Below, piece by piece: positions 8,412 to 15,926 of a DNA stretch of 64,000 nucleotides. The stretch lies in contig WGNI01000001.1 of the NCBI GenBank assembly GCA_016124655.1, positions 62,001 through 126,000 of the forward strand, given 5' to 3'. A model generated the notes under the pieces. It was given only the letters and a program-made list of their open reading frames with translations. It searched no databases and was not told the origin of the DNA. Origin of the DNA: Alphaproteobacteria bacterium (GTDB taxonomy: Bacteria; Pseudomonadota; Alphaproteobacteria; Caulobacterales; Aquidulcibacteraceae). Position numbers and translations under genes: made by a program. Position 1 is the stretch's first letter. Each line of letters opens with the position of its first letter.

Positions 8412-9413
8412 CTGAGCGCGCCGCTGATCCTTGTCACGGGCGGGGCGGGCTTTATCGGCTCGAACATCGCCGCGCGGCTGGCGCAGCGCAGCGACTGCGA
8501 TGTCGCGGTGTGCGATTGGATGGGCTCCGACGCCGATGGCAAGTGGCGCAATCTCGCCAAGCACGCCATCGCCGACATCATCGATCCCGATGCGCTGGAG
8601 CCGTTTCTGGCGGCGCGCGCGAAGGACATTGAAGCGATCGTGCATATGGGCGCGATCTCCTCGACGACGGAGACGGATGTCGATCTCATCGTGGAGCGGA
8701 ATATCCGCTTCTCGCAGCGGCTTTGGCGCTGGTGCGCGCAGGTGCGCAAGCCGTTGATCTATGCGTCTTCGGCGGCGACCTATGGCGACGGGGCGCAGGG
8801 ATTTGTCGACGATAACAGCCTTGAGGCGGTCAACGCGCTGCGTCCGCTCAACGCCTATGGCTGGTCAAAGAAGGCGTTTGATGTGTTTGCGTTGCGCAGC
8901 GCGGCGCGCGGACATGCGCCGCCGGCCTGGTCGGGCTTACGCTTCTTCAATGTGTACGGCCCGGGCGAAGGCCACAAAGGCGGACAGAAAAGCGTCGTGG
9001 CGCACATGTTTCCCCGGGTGCAGGCGGGCGAGCCGGTGCGGCTCTTCCGTTCGCATCATCCCGACTATCCCGACGGCGGTCAGTTGCGCGACTTCGTCTA
9101 TGTGCGCGATTGCGTGGACGTCGTGGAGTGGCTGCTTGAAAGCGGCCAGTCGGGCGGGGTGATCAATGTCGGGACCGGCAAGGCGCGCACGTTCGCCGAT
9201 CTTGCGCGAGCGCTCTTCAATGCGTTTGGCGCGCCGGAGAACATCGCCTTCGTGGACACGCCGGAAGCGATCCGGGAAAAGTATCAATATTTCACCGAAG
9301 CCGACATGAACCGCTTGCGCGGTCACGGCTACGCCCGCCAATTCACGACGATCGAATCCGGCGTCGCCGATTACGCGCAGCGCTATCTGGCGGCCGGCGA
9401 TCCGCATCCTTGA
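8412..9413 (+). CDS. hldD: ADP-L-glycero-D-manno-heptose 6-epimerase, apparent CTG start
   Basis: Extended SDR that epimerises ADP-D-glycero- to ADP-L-glycero-D-manno-heptose for the lipopolysaccharide inner core. The NADP loop LILVTGGAGFIGSNIAARL lies at the extreme N terminus, then CDWMGSDADGKWRNL. The catalytic YASSAATYG segment and NAYGWSKKAFD (Tyr/Lys pair) follow, then GLRFFNVYGPGEGHKGGQKS. No ATG, GTG or TTG is in frame between the upstream stop TAG at 8319 and the glycine-rich loop. The first canonical start is the GTG at 8508, which would delete the nucleotide site. I therefore propose CTG at 8412 (333 aa); CTG at 8400 is an alternative. A sequencing error upstream cannot be excluded. 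Confidence 0.87.
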   Translation: MSAPLILVTGGAGFIGSNIAARLAQRSDCDVAVCDWMGSDADGKWRNLAKHAIADIIDPDALEPFLAARAKDIEAIVHMGAISSTTETDVDLIVERNIRFSQRLWRWCAQVRKPLIYASSAATYGDGAQGFVDDNSLEAVNALRPLNAYGWSKKAFDVFALRSAARGHAPPAWSGLRFFNVYGPGEGHKGGQKSVVAHMFPRVQAGEPVRLFRSHHPDYPDGGQLRDFVYVRDCVDVVEWLLESGQSGGVINVGTGKARTFADLARALFNAFGAPENIAFVDTPEAIREKYQYFTEADMNRLRGHGYARQFTTIESGVADYAQRYLAAGDPHP

Positions 9414-9481
9414 CGCGGCGGCGCCGTTGCGGGATCGCGGGCCGTTGGTAGGTTGCGCGGCATATCATGGGGAGAACATAG

Positions 9482-10933
9482 ATGGTCGGGATCACAGCCT
9501 ATGGCGGATACGTGCCGCGGCTGCGGCTGCAGCGCGCGGCGGCGGCGAAGGCGAACGCGTGGATCGCGCCGAACCTGATGGGCAAGGCCAAGGGCGAACG
9601 CGCCATGGCCAACTGGGACGAAGACTCCATCACCATGGCTGTCGAGGCCGCGCGCGACGCGCTTGGCCCCGGCGATGATCGTTCGCACATCAAGGCGCTG
9701 ATTTTCGCCACGACGACCGCGCCGTTCTCGGATCGGCTGAATGCGGGGATTGTCTCGGCGGCGCTGACGCTGGAGGCCGAGGCGGGGGCGTCCGACGTGA
9801 CCGGTTCGCAGAAGGCTGGCGTCACTGCATTGTCGACGGCGCTGAGCGCGGCCAAGGGCGCGCCTGGCGCGCACATCCTGGTGTGCGCGGCCGACAAGCG
9901 CCGCGCGCGCGCCGCCTCAACACAGGAGCTGGATTTCGGCGACGCGGGTGCTGCGTTCGTCATCGGCGACAAGGACGTTCTGGCCGAATGGATCGGCGGG
10001 GCAGTGACGACGGCGGATTTCGTCGATCACTTCCGCGGCGCAACCGAAGATTTCGACTACAATTGGGAAGAGCGCTGGATCCGCGACGAGGGCTTCGCCA
10101 AGCTCGTGCCGCCGACCATTGAGCGCGCGTTAAAGAGCGCTGGTCTCGGCGGCGAGGCGGTCGATTGTTTTATCCTGCCGTCAACATTCCGCGGCGTGGC
10201 CGAAGGCGCGGCCAAGCGCGTGAAAATCAAGCCGGAGGCTGTGCGCGACAATCTTTCGGCCAATGTCGGCGAAGCGGGCTGCGCGCATGCGCTTGTGATG
10301 CTGGCGCACGCCTTGGAGACGGCGAAAGAGGGCCAGGTGTTCGTGGTGGCGCAGTTCGGGCAGGGCTGCGAGGTCAATGTGCTCCGCGCGACAAAGAAGG
10401 CTGAAAGCTGGAAGCCGCAGCGCGGCGTTTCGGGCTGGCTCGCCAATCGCAAGGAAGAGCCCAATTACATGAAATTCCTGGTGTTCAACGGGCTCGTTGA
10501 CTGGGACAAGGGCATGCGCGCGGAAAAGGACAACAAGACCGCGCTGACCACGCTTTATCGCTACAATGATCAGATCCTTGGCCTCGTCGGCGGGCGCTGC
10601 AAGGAAACCGGCACGATCCAGTTCCCGCGCACGCGCATTTCGGTCAATCCGAACAATCCGACCGTCGATACGCAAGTGCCCTACAAATTCGCGGAGAAGA
10701 AAGCCTCCATTCTCACCTGGTCGGCCGATTATCTCACCTATGCGATGAGCCCACCGAACCATTACGGCATGATGGTGTTTGAAGAGGGCGGGCGCATCTT
10801 CATGGACATCACCGATGTCGAGCCCGGCGACGTCGATAGCGGCATGGAGATGCGCATGGCGTTCCGCGTCAAGGAATGGGACGACCGCCGCGGCTTCACG
10901 CGCTACTTCTGGAAAGCGGTTCCCGCGCGCTGA
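9482..10933 (+). CDS. HMG-CoA-synthase-like protein fused to DUF35 OB-fold, catalytic residues missing
   Basis: 483 aa. Residues 1-300 follow the HMG-CoA synthase/FabH-like thiolase fold (GITAYGGYVPRLRLQR, the GDAGAAFVIG block, NVGEAGCAHALVMLAHALE). Residues 366-480 resemble DUF35: a ribbon (LVGGRCKETGTIQFPRTR) followed by an OB fold. Two oddities stand out. Where HMGS has D-x(4)-C, this reads DVTGSQKAG, with Gln at position 110 instead of the nucleophile. The FHxP-type His segment reads ILPSTFRG. In the ribbon only one of the usual four zinc cysteines is left. The protein is therefore probably non-catalytic, perhaps an acyl-CoA carrier or scaffold for the thiolase at 14.6-15.9 kb, as HMGS, DUF35 and thiolase proteins form complexes in archaea. 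The start ATG has a nearby GGGGAG ribosome-binding site. Confidence 0.8.
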   Translation: MVGITAYGGYVPRLRLQRAAAAKANAWIAPNLMGKAKGERAMANWDEDSITMAVEAARDALGPGDDRSHIKALIFATTTAPFSDRLNAGIVSAALTLEAEAGASDVTGSQKAGVTALSTALSAAKGAPGAHILVCAADKRRARAASTQELDFGDAGAAFVIGDKDVLAEWIGGAVTTADFVDHFRGATEDFDYNWEERWIRDEGFAKLVPPTIERALKSAGLGGEAVDCFILPSTFRGVAEGAAKRVKIKPEAVRDNLSANVGEAGCAHALVMLAHALETAKEGQVFVVAQFGQGCEVNVLRATKKAESWKPQRGVSGWLANRKEEPNYMKFLVFNGLVDWDKGMRAEKDNKTALTTLYRYNDQILGLVGGRCKETGTIQFPRTRISVNPNNPTVDTQVPYKFAEKKASILTWSADYLTYAMSPPNHYGMMVFEEGGRIFMDITDVEPGDVDSGMEMRMAFRVKEWDDRRGFTRYFWKAVPAR

Positions 10934-10948
10934 ACGCACGCGAGAAAA

Positions 10949-10970
10949 CCGGCGGCCCGAAGGCCGCCGG
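10949..10970 (-). terminator. Intrinsic terminator of the PPC-like gene
   Basis: Perfect 9-bp GC stem (ccggcggcc / ggccgccgg) closed by a CGAA loop. Read on the minus strand it is followed directly by a T-rich run (ttttct), so it ends transcription of the secreted protein gene. On the plus strand it lacks a T-run but may still help to stop read-through from the HMGS-like gene. Confidence 0.75.
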
Positions 10971-10984
10971 CTGCCGCTGAAGGA

Positions 10985-11446
10985 TCAGTTCACCTGCAAT
11001 TGGTAGCGGTTGTAGACGCCGCCGAGGTTCCGCACGGTCACTGTCATCGTCTTGCCCATCGGCCCGCCATTCACGCTGCAGCTCTCCCGGTCAGAGAAGC
11101 TCAGACCCGAACACACGCGCGCTCCATATTCATCATCGATGAACAGGTCGAGATCGGTGTCGCCGTCGCCCTGCAGCGCAATCTGCGAGGATTGGTTCGG
11201 CGCCATCACCAGCGTCCAGCTCTCGCTGGAATAGGCCTCGACGCGATCTGAAATCGACGTCTGACGCATATCCTGTCCGCCCGAGAGGGGCGTGGTCTCG
11301 TGGGTTTCCGCCGGCGCCGGGGTCTCGTGGGCGTCCGCCGACTTCGGCTTGATGAAGCCGCCGAAGGTCAGCGCCGCACAGACGGCAACGGCGGCCACGG
11401 CGATCGCGCCAACTTTCACGGTGGGGGAAATATTTGCGTTGGTCAT
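10985..11446 (-). CDS. Secreted or membrane-anchored PPC-like beta-domain protein
   Basis: 153 aa of unknown function. Residues 10-31 form a hydrophobic signal or signal-anchor segment (VGAIAVAAVAVCAALTFGGF), followed by an Ala/Pro/Thr-rich linker. The domain from about 65 to 153 looks like a bacterial pre-peptidase C-terminal type beta-sandwich: GDGDTDLDLFIDDEYG, then a pair of cysteines (ARVCSG and ESCSVNG) that could form a disulfide, then a closing strand VYNRYQLQVN. Such domains usually end secreted proteases; here it stands alone. The gene diverges from a two-component regulator pair across a 219-bp AT-rich spacer with GTAATTAC repeats, so it may be a target of that system. Confidence 0.7.
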   Translation of the reverse strand: MTNANISPTVKVGAIAVAAVAVCAALTFGGFIKPKSADAHETPAPAETHETTPLSGGQDMRQTSISDRVEAYSSESWTLVMAPNQSSQIALQGDGDTDLDLFIDDEYGARVCSGLSFSDRESCSVNGGPMGKTMTVTVRNLGGVYNRYQLQVN

Positions 11447-11528
11447 TGTCAGCTCCTGTCCTGGGTTGTCCGTGTCTTGGACAAGACCTGTATCGAGGAA
11501 ACTGGCGCGGAAAGCTCTTTACTTACAT

Positions 11529-11586
11529 CGTAATTACAAAACTATACTCACGATTACTTTGTGTAATTACAGGCGCTGTAATCGCG
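11529..11586. promoter_or_regulatory. Repeated GTAATTAC elements in a divergent promoter region
   Basis: In an otherwise GC-rich genome this spacer is AT-rich and carries GTAATTAC at 11530-11537 and the full palindrome TGTAATTACA at 11562-11571. The two lie 33 bp apart, about three helical turns. A third related site, TGTAATCGCG, is at 11577-11586. CGATTAC at 11551-11557 and GTAATCG at 11578-11584 form a 7-bp inverted repeat. Placement between the response-regulator gene and the PPC-like gene suggests operators for the OmpR-type regulator or a partner. No direct evidence of binding. Confidence 0.5.
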
Positions 11587-11665
11587 CCAGGACGCCTGCC
11601 GAGCGCAGGGATTTCGCGCCCGCCCCAGCTGCGGTAAACTTAGGCGTGGGCGAAAGGGCGTCGCG

Positions 11666-12412
11666 ATGGCCGGCGAGAGTGCGGGCGCGGAGGCGGGTAG
11701 CCCGCTTCATATTCTTCTTGTGGAAGATGACTCGCGCATCGCCGCGGACACCAAGGGCTATCTCGACGCGGTCGGATGGCGCGTGTCGCACGCTGCATGT
11801 CTGGCGGATGCGCATGCTGCATTGTCTGCCGAAACGTTTGATTGCGTGGTGCTGGACCGCGGCCTGCCGGCGACGCCTGGGGCCGCGCCTGATGGCGACG
11901 GGCTCTCGCTTATTCCCATCGCCGACCGTTTGCCGCGCCGGCCTTACATTCTGGTGTTGAGCGCGGTGGGCGATGCGGCGAGCCGCATTCACGGACTGCA
12001 GTCCGGCGCCGACGACTACATGGTCAAGCCGTTCGAGCCTTTGGAGCTGGTTGCGCGATTGCGCGCGCTGGTGCGGCGGGGAAGGCCTGCGCACGATACG
12101 CTGGAGCTGCATGGCGTGAGGCTCGATTTGCGCGACCGCATCGCGCGCTATCAGGATCGGCGGATCGATCTGTCGCCGACGGCGTTCGGCGTGCTGGTTT
12201 ATCTGGGCGAACGCAGACCGGAGATCGCGACGCGCGCCATGTTGTTGCGCGATGTCTGGAACATGCGGTTCGATCCGGGCACCAATGTCGTCGAGGTCGC
12301 CATCAATCGCCTGCGCAAGACGCTGCGCGACGCGGAAGCGCCGGACCTCATCGAAACCGTGAAGGGCGAACCGTCCAAGCAAAAGCCGGGCGGATGGAGA
12401 ATTCCGCTGTGA
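11666..12412 (+). CDS. OmpR-family response regulator
   Basis: 248 aa. The receiver domain covers about residues 15-135, with the acidic pair ED(D) at 20-22, phospho-acceptor Asp64 in VVLDRGLP and Lys121 in YMVKPFEP. The loop after the phospho-acceptor strand is lengthened (PATPGAAPDGDGLSL) compared with typical receivers. The winged-helix DNA-binding domain covers about 145-248 (LSPTAFGVLVYL, VVEVAINRLRKTLRD). It is followed in an overlapping frame by its histidine kinase. The stimulus is unknown; the divergent PPC-like gene and the repeats between them make autoregulation and control of that gene the simplest guess. Confidence 0.92.
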   Translation: MAGESAGAEAGSPLHILLVEDDSRIAADTKGYLDAVGWRVSHAACLADAHAALSAETFDCVVLDRGLPATPGAAPDGDGLSLIPIADRLPRRPYILVLSAVGDAASRIHGLQSGADDYMVKPFEPLELVARLRALVRRGRPAHDTLELHGVRLDLRDRIARYQDRRIDLSPTAFGVLVYLGERRPEIATRAMLLRDVWNMRFDPGTNVVEVAINRLRKTLRDAEAPDLIETVKGEPSKQKPGGWRIPL

Positions 12413-13938
12413 CCGTCGCGCCGGCGCAGCCGCCGTCCACAGCAGCGGACGGCGATGTCGTCGCGCGCGCGGGCGCTGTGCTTCGTGAAAGCCTTGCGCG
12501 GATGAGCGCATCGACGATGACGATCCTCGTCGGCGCCGCGTTTCTCATCGTGCTTATCGTTCAAGTCATTGTGCAGGCCCGCGCGGTGGACGGCTTCATC
12601 GACGCCACGCTGGCGCAAGTCGATGCGCAGCATGCGGGATATTTCTCCAAAGGCGTCATCTTCGATGAGAGCGGCATGCGCCGCGCTGCGGACATTCTCG
12701 ATGAAGACGGCGTGCCGATGGGTTGGATCGACGAGCAATGCGATGCTGCGGCGTGTCCAAATCCTGCCGCCGATGCGGGGGCTGTGTCGGTGTTTCGTCC
12801 GCAGCGCTATGCTGCGCTGTGGACGCGGGCAGAGGATGGTTTGAGCCTTTCAGCGGGCGCGTGGCCTGCGCCTGTCCCGCCTTCGGCTGGGCTAGGAGAG
12901 AATCTGCGCGGGATGGAGATCGCGGAGGTTCGCGTCGGCGAGCAGGCGGGCAAATTCTATCATCAGGTCTATTCCACGCCGGAGGCGATTGCGGCGGTGG
13001 GCTGGTTTGTGCCGCGCCCGCCAATTGATCGGGCGCAATGGTTGCGGCTTTCGTTCGGCATTGTGCTTGCGGCGGGCGTTGCTGTGCTGCTGGCGGTGGC
13101 GATCGTGCGGGCGACGTTTCAGGCGCGGGTGCGGCGCATCAATGCGGTGTGCGACGAGGTTGCGCGCGGGCGTCTGGAGCTGCGCATCCGCGAGGCCGCC
13201 AATGACGAGATCGGCGTTTTGTGCGGCCATGTCGACCGCATGCTGGAGCGCATCGCCGATCTCATGAGTCAAACCGAAGCGCATGCGGAGCGCGCCGCGC
13301 ATCAATTGCGCACGCCGCTCGCCACGCTGCGACTTCAGATCGATCGTGGTCTCGCGCAGGGCGATGTCGCGGGCGCGCAGGCGGGGCTGAGCGAGGCCGC
13401 GTCGCAACTCGATGACATTCTGCGCCGCTATGACCGCATCCATCGGCTGTCGATGCTGAAGGCGCAGAGCGGATTGCGCGCCGGATTTTCCTCTACACGC
13501 CTGGACGAGATTGTTGAGGCGGTGCGCGAAGTGATGGAGCCGCTGGCGGAGGAGAAGGGCGTCGCGCTGCGGATCGTTGCGCTCGATGCGGCGGTGGTGA
13601 ACGGCGACGCGTTTCTGTTGACCGACCTGGTGCAGGAATTGTTGTCGAACGCGATCAAGTATTGCGCGGAGGAAGGCAGCGTCACCGTGCGGCTGACGCG
13701 CGAGGCTTCGCGCTTTTCCCTGATTGTGGAGGATGACGGCGCCGGCTTTGCGCCTGAAGCGCTCGGGTTGCTCGGCCGAAACCGCGCCAATGCGCCGGCG
13801 CCGCGCGGCGCCCACAGTTCAGGGCTTGGCTGGTCGCTGATCGCCGCCATCGCGGAGGCGCATGGCTTTACCGCTCATGCCGGCAATGGCGACAAAGGCG
13901 CGCGCGTCGAGATTTCCGGGGCGGCCGCGCCGACTTGA
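12394..13938 (+). CDS. Sensor histidine kinase
   Basis: 514 aa. Transmembrane segments at about 41-62 and 220-240 bracket a periplasmic sensor domain of roughly 155 residues that contains a CDAAACPN cysteine pair. A HAMP linker follows (about 241-295). The phospho-acceptor is His303 in AAHQLRTPLATL, and an HATPase domain (NAIKYCAEEG, DDGAGFAPE, SSGLGWSLIAAIAEAHG) occupies 410-510. The ATG used here overlaps the regulator gene by 19 bp; a GTG at 12409 giving a GTGA overlap would shorten the protein by five residues and is equally plausible. It pairs with the regulator just upstream. Confidence 0.92.
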   Translation: MENSAVTVAPAQPPSTAADGDVVARAGAVLRESLARMSASTMTILVGAAFLIVLIVQVIVQARAVDGFIDATLAQVDAQHAGYFSKGVIFDESGMRRAADILDEDGVPMGWIDEQCDAAACPNPAADAGAVSVFRPQRYAALWTRAEDGLSLSAGAWPAPVPPSAGLGENLRGMEIAEVRVGEQAGKFYHQVYSTPEAIAAVGWFVPRPPIDRAQWLRLSFGIVLAAGVAVLLAVAIVRATFQARVRRINAVCDEVARGRLELRIREAANDEIGVLCGHVDRMLERIADLMSQTEAHAERAAHQLRTPLATLRLQIDRGLAQGDVAGAQAGLSEAASQLDDILRRYDRIHRLSMLKAQSGLRAGFSSTRLDEIVEAVREVMEPLAEEKGVALRIVALDAAVVNGDAFLLTDLVQELLSNAIKYCAEEGSVTVRLTREASRFSLIVEDDGAGFAPEALGLLGRNRANAPAPRGAHSSGLGWSLIAAIAEAHGFTAHAGNGDKGARVEISGAAAPT

Positions 13939-13946
13939 GCGGGCGC

Positions 13947-14333
13947 TTACACCGCAGGCTCGACATCGGTGGCGCGGAAATCATCGCCCTTGAAAAGCAG
14001 CGGCAGGCCGCGCGTCTTGGCCAAGGCGTAAGAGAAGCAGTCGCCGAAATTGAGCCCAAACCGCCCCCCGCCATAGGCGGCATATGCGTCCCGCGCGGCG
14101 ACGAGCTGCAGTTCGTCAAACGGCACAGTGACCAGACCAAGACCCGCAATCAGGCGCTCCACGGCCAAGCCCTCTTCCAGCCCCTTTCGCCGCGTGCAGA
14201 CGGCGAAGGTCTCCAATCGGGTCGGCGCAGAGAGGATGGCGCTGGACTCGCGCGCGAGCCGGTCTTGGAACGCCTCGGCTTCGGGCTCCGACCAAAGGAC
14301 CGCCAGGAGCGCTGAACTGTCGACGACAATCAC
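13947..14333 (-). CDS. vapC: VapC-type PIN-domain toxin ribonuclease
   Basis: 128-aa PIN domain. The acidic site is visible as Asp5 (VIVVDSSALLAVL), Glu41 (APTRLETFAV), Asp98 (GLNFGDCFSYALA) and Asp117 (LLFKGDDF). VapC toxins cleave tRNA or rRNA when freed from their antitoxin. The gene starts at a GTG that overlaps the antitoxin stop (GTGA), the usual order antitoxin then toxin. All catalytic acids are intact, so the toxin is probably functional. It converges on the histidine-kinase gene with an 8-bp gap. Confidence 0.92.
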   Translation of the reverse strand: MIVVDSSALLAVLWSEPEAEAFQDRLARESSAILSAPTRLETFAVCTRRKGLEEGLAVERLIAGLGLVTVPFDELQLVAARDAYAAYGGGRFGLNFGDCFSYALAKTRGLPLLFKGDDFRATDVEPAV

Positions 14334-14584
14334 CGGGGCAGGCCGTCTTGGTCATAGAGGAGCTCGTCCGGCGCGCGCGGATCCAGCACAGGCCGGCGCG
14401 CGGACTCTTCCTGAAGCTGGCGGATGAAAGCCAGTTTTTCCTCTAGAGTCTGGGGCTTAGGCGGCGTTCGGCTCAACTCGGCGCGCAGCGCCATGGTCAC
14501 CGCATCGGTGATGTTCAGGCCGGTCCGCGCGGCGAGTTCGCGGGCGAGTTGGTCGGCTTCCTCGGAGCGTATATACAAGGGCAT
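14330..14584 (-). CDS. vapB: VapB-type antitoxin (PSK transcription-factor family)
   Basis: 84 aa. The N-terminal half (PLYIRSEEADQLARELAART, then GLNITDAVTMALR) matches the PSK/VapB DNA-binding region. The C-terminal half (EKLAFIRQLQEESARRPVLD) would wrap the PIN toxin. The ATG giving MPLYIRSEE was chosen over an upstream start that would run through the promoter. Repeated GTATATAC-like sites at and just before the start codon probably allow autorepression by the VapBC complex. Confidence 0.9.
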   Translation of the reverse strand: MPLYIRSEEADQLARELAARTGLNITDAVTMALRAELSRTPPKPQTLEEKLAFIRQLQEESARRPVLDPRAPDELLYDQDGLPR

Positions 14585-14597
14585 GGCGTGTATATAT
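14569..14597 (-). promoter_or_regulatory. Tandem GTATATA(C/T) sites at the vapB start, candidate operator/promoter
   Basis: GTATATAC at 14569-14576, inside the first vapB codons, and GTATATAT at 14590-14597 just upstream lie 21 bp apart centre to centre, two helical turns. The upstream copy also provides a TATATA -10-like box. This layout suits cooperative VapB binding; the divergent thiolase gene starts 51 bp further on and could share the control. Confidence 0.45.
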
Positions 14598-14647
14598 CCT
14601 GCGCCGATGAAGGACGCCATAACGTTGCGTCACAACGGGAGATCGCC

Positions 14648-15850
14648 ATGCCCGCAGGCATCAAGGACAAAGTCGCCGTCATCGGCATGGGCTGCTCGAA
14701 ATTCGGCGAGCGCTGGGATTCCGGTCCGGAAGAGCTGATGGTCGAGGCCTATCTGGAGGCCATGGCCGACGCCAGGATCGAGCCCACGCAGCTCGACGCG
14801 GCCTGGTTCTCCACGCACATCGATGAAATCGGCACGGGCAAGGGCGGGACGCCGGCGTCATTGGCGCTGCGGCTGCCGAACATCGCGGTGACGCGGGTGG
14901 AGAATTTCTGCGCCTCCGGCTCGGAAGCGTTTCGCGGCGCGGTTTATGCGGTTGCGGCGGGGGCGGCGGATATCGCACTCGCCATCGGCGTGGAGAAGCT
15001 GAAGGATACCGGCTATGGCGGCCTGCCGGTCGGCAATCCGGGCACACTTGCGCCGCAGACCATGCCGAACGGATCGGCGCCTGGAAACTTCGCGCAGCTG
15101 GCCAGCGCCTATCGGGTAAAGCACGGCGTCGACAAGGCCGACCTCAAGCGCGCGATCGCGCATGTTTCGGTGAAGAGCCACGCCAACGGCTCCAAGAACC
15201 CGAAAGCGCATCTGCGCAACGTGGTGTCGGAAGAAACCGTGTTGAACGCGCCGATGATCGCGGAGCCGCTTGGCTTGTTCGATTGCTGCGGCGTGTCGGA
15301 TGGGGCCGCGGCGGCGATCGTCACGACGCCGGAAATCGCGCGCGCGATGGGGCACAGCGATTTGGTCACGGTGAAGGCGATGCAGCTTTCCGTTTCAAAC
15401 GGTTTGGAGAGCCAACACAATTCCTGGGACGGCTCGTATTTCCACACCGCGCGGATCGCGGCGAAGAAGGCCTATAACGAAGCCGGCGTGCGAAACCCGC
15501 GCGATGAAATCTCGATGATGGAAGTGCATGATTGTTTCTCCATCACCGAACTGGTCACGATGGAGGATTTGTTCATCTCCGAAGAAGGCCAGGCCTGGAG
15601 GGACGTTCTGAACGGCTTCTATGACGCGGACGGCCAAGTGCCATGCCAGATTGATGGCGGTCTGAAATGCTTCGGCCATCCGATCGGCGCGAGCGGGCTG
15701 CGCATGCTCTATGAAATGTATCTGCAGCTGAAGGGCCGCGCGGCGGAGCGCCAGCTGAAGAATCCGAGGCTCGGCATGACGCACAATCTCGGCGGTTCGC
15801 CGTCGACGAATGTGTGCTCGGTCGCGATCGTGGGCCTGGAAGGCGTTTGA
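14648..15850 (+). CDS. SCP2-type thiolase / acetyl-CoA acetyltransferase family protein
   Basis: 400 aa. The nucleophile Cys88 lies in ENFCASGSEAFRGA and the catalytic His in CFGHPIGASGLRMLYE. Another conserved His is in MMEVHDCFSITELVTMED. The C-terminal CxG motif of degradative thiolases is replaced by NLGGSPSTNVCS, as in SCP2-like thiolases. It should condense or cleave acyl-CoA thioesters. Thiolases of this kind often act with HMGS-like and DUF35 proteins; a fused candidate lies about 3.7 kb upstream on the same strand, separated by a two-component system and vapBC. The ATG giving MPAGIKDKVAVIG has a GGGAGA ribosome-binding site, so the longer in-frame ORF was rejected. Confidence 0.9.
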   Translation: MPAGIKDKVAVIGMGCSKFGERWDSGPEELMVEAYLEAMADARIEPTQLDAAWFSTHIDEIGTGKGGTPASLALRLPNIAVTRVENFCASGSEAFRGAVYAVAAGAADIALAIGVEKLKDTGYGGLPVGNPGTLAPQTMPNGSAPGNFAQLASAYRVKHGVDKADLKRAIAHVSVKSHANGSKNPKAHLRNVVSEETVLNAPMIAEPLGLFDCCGVSDGAAAAIVTTPEIARAMGHSDLVTVKAMQLSVSNGLESQHNSWDGSYFHTARIAAKKAYNEAGVRNPRDEISMMEVHDCFSITELVTMEDLFISEEGQAWRDVLNGFYDADGQVPCQIDGGLKCFGHPIGASGLRMLYEMYLQLKGRAAERQLKNPRLGMTHNLGGSPSTNVCSVAIVGLEGV

Positions 15851-15873
15851 TCGTTCCGGAGCGTGAAAACAAG

Positions 15874-15901
15874 ACGGGCCGCCGAGAGATCGGCGGCCCG
15901 T
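15874..15901. terminator. Bidirectional terminator between thiolase and outer-membrane protein genes
   Basis: Eleven-bp perfect stem (acgggccgccg / cggcggcccgt) with a 6-base loop AGAGAT. It is followed by TTGACGTTT on plus and by CTTGTTTT on minus. It lies between two converging genes and suits both. Confidence 0.75.
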
Positions 15902-15926
15902 TGACGTTTCAATCGTTGGGTTGCGC

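Noticed and set aside
8380-8415. Frameshift explanation for hldD using the GTG at 8380
   Set aside because: That frame reads a short peptide and stops at the TGA at 8413-8415. Joining it to the epimerase would add residues with no family similarity, so a CTG start is simpler.
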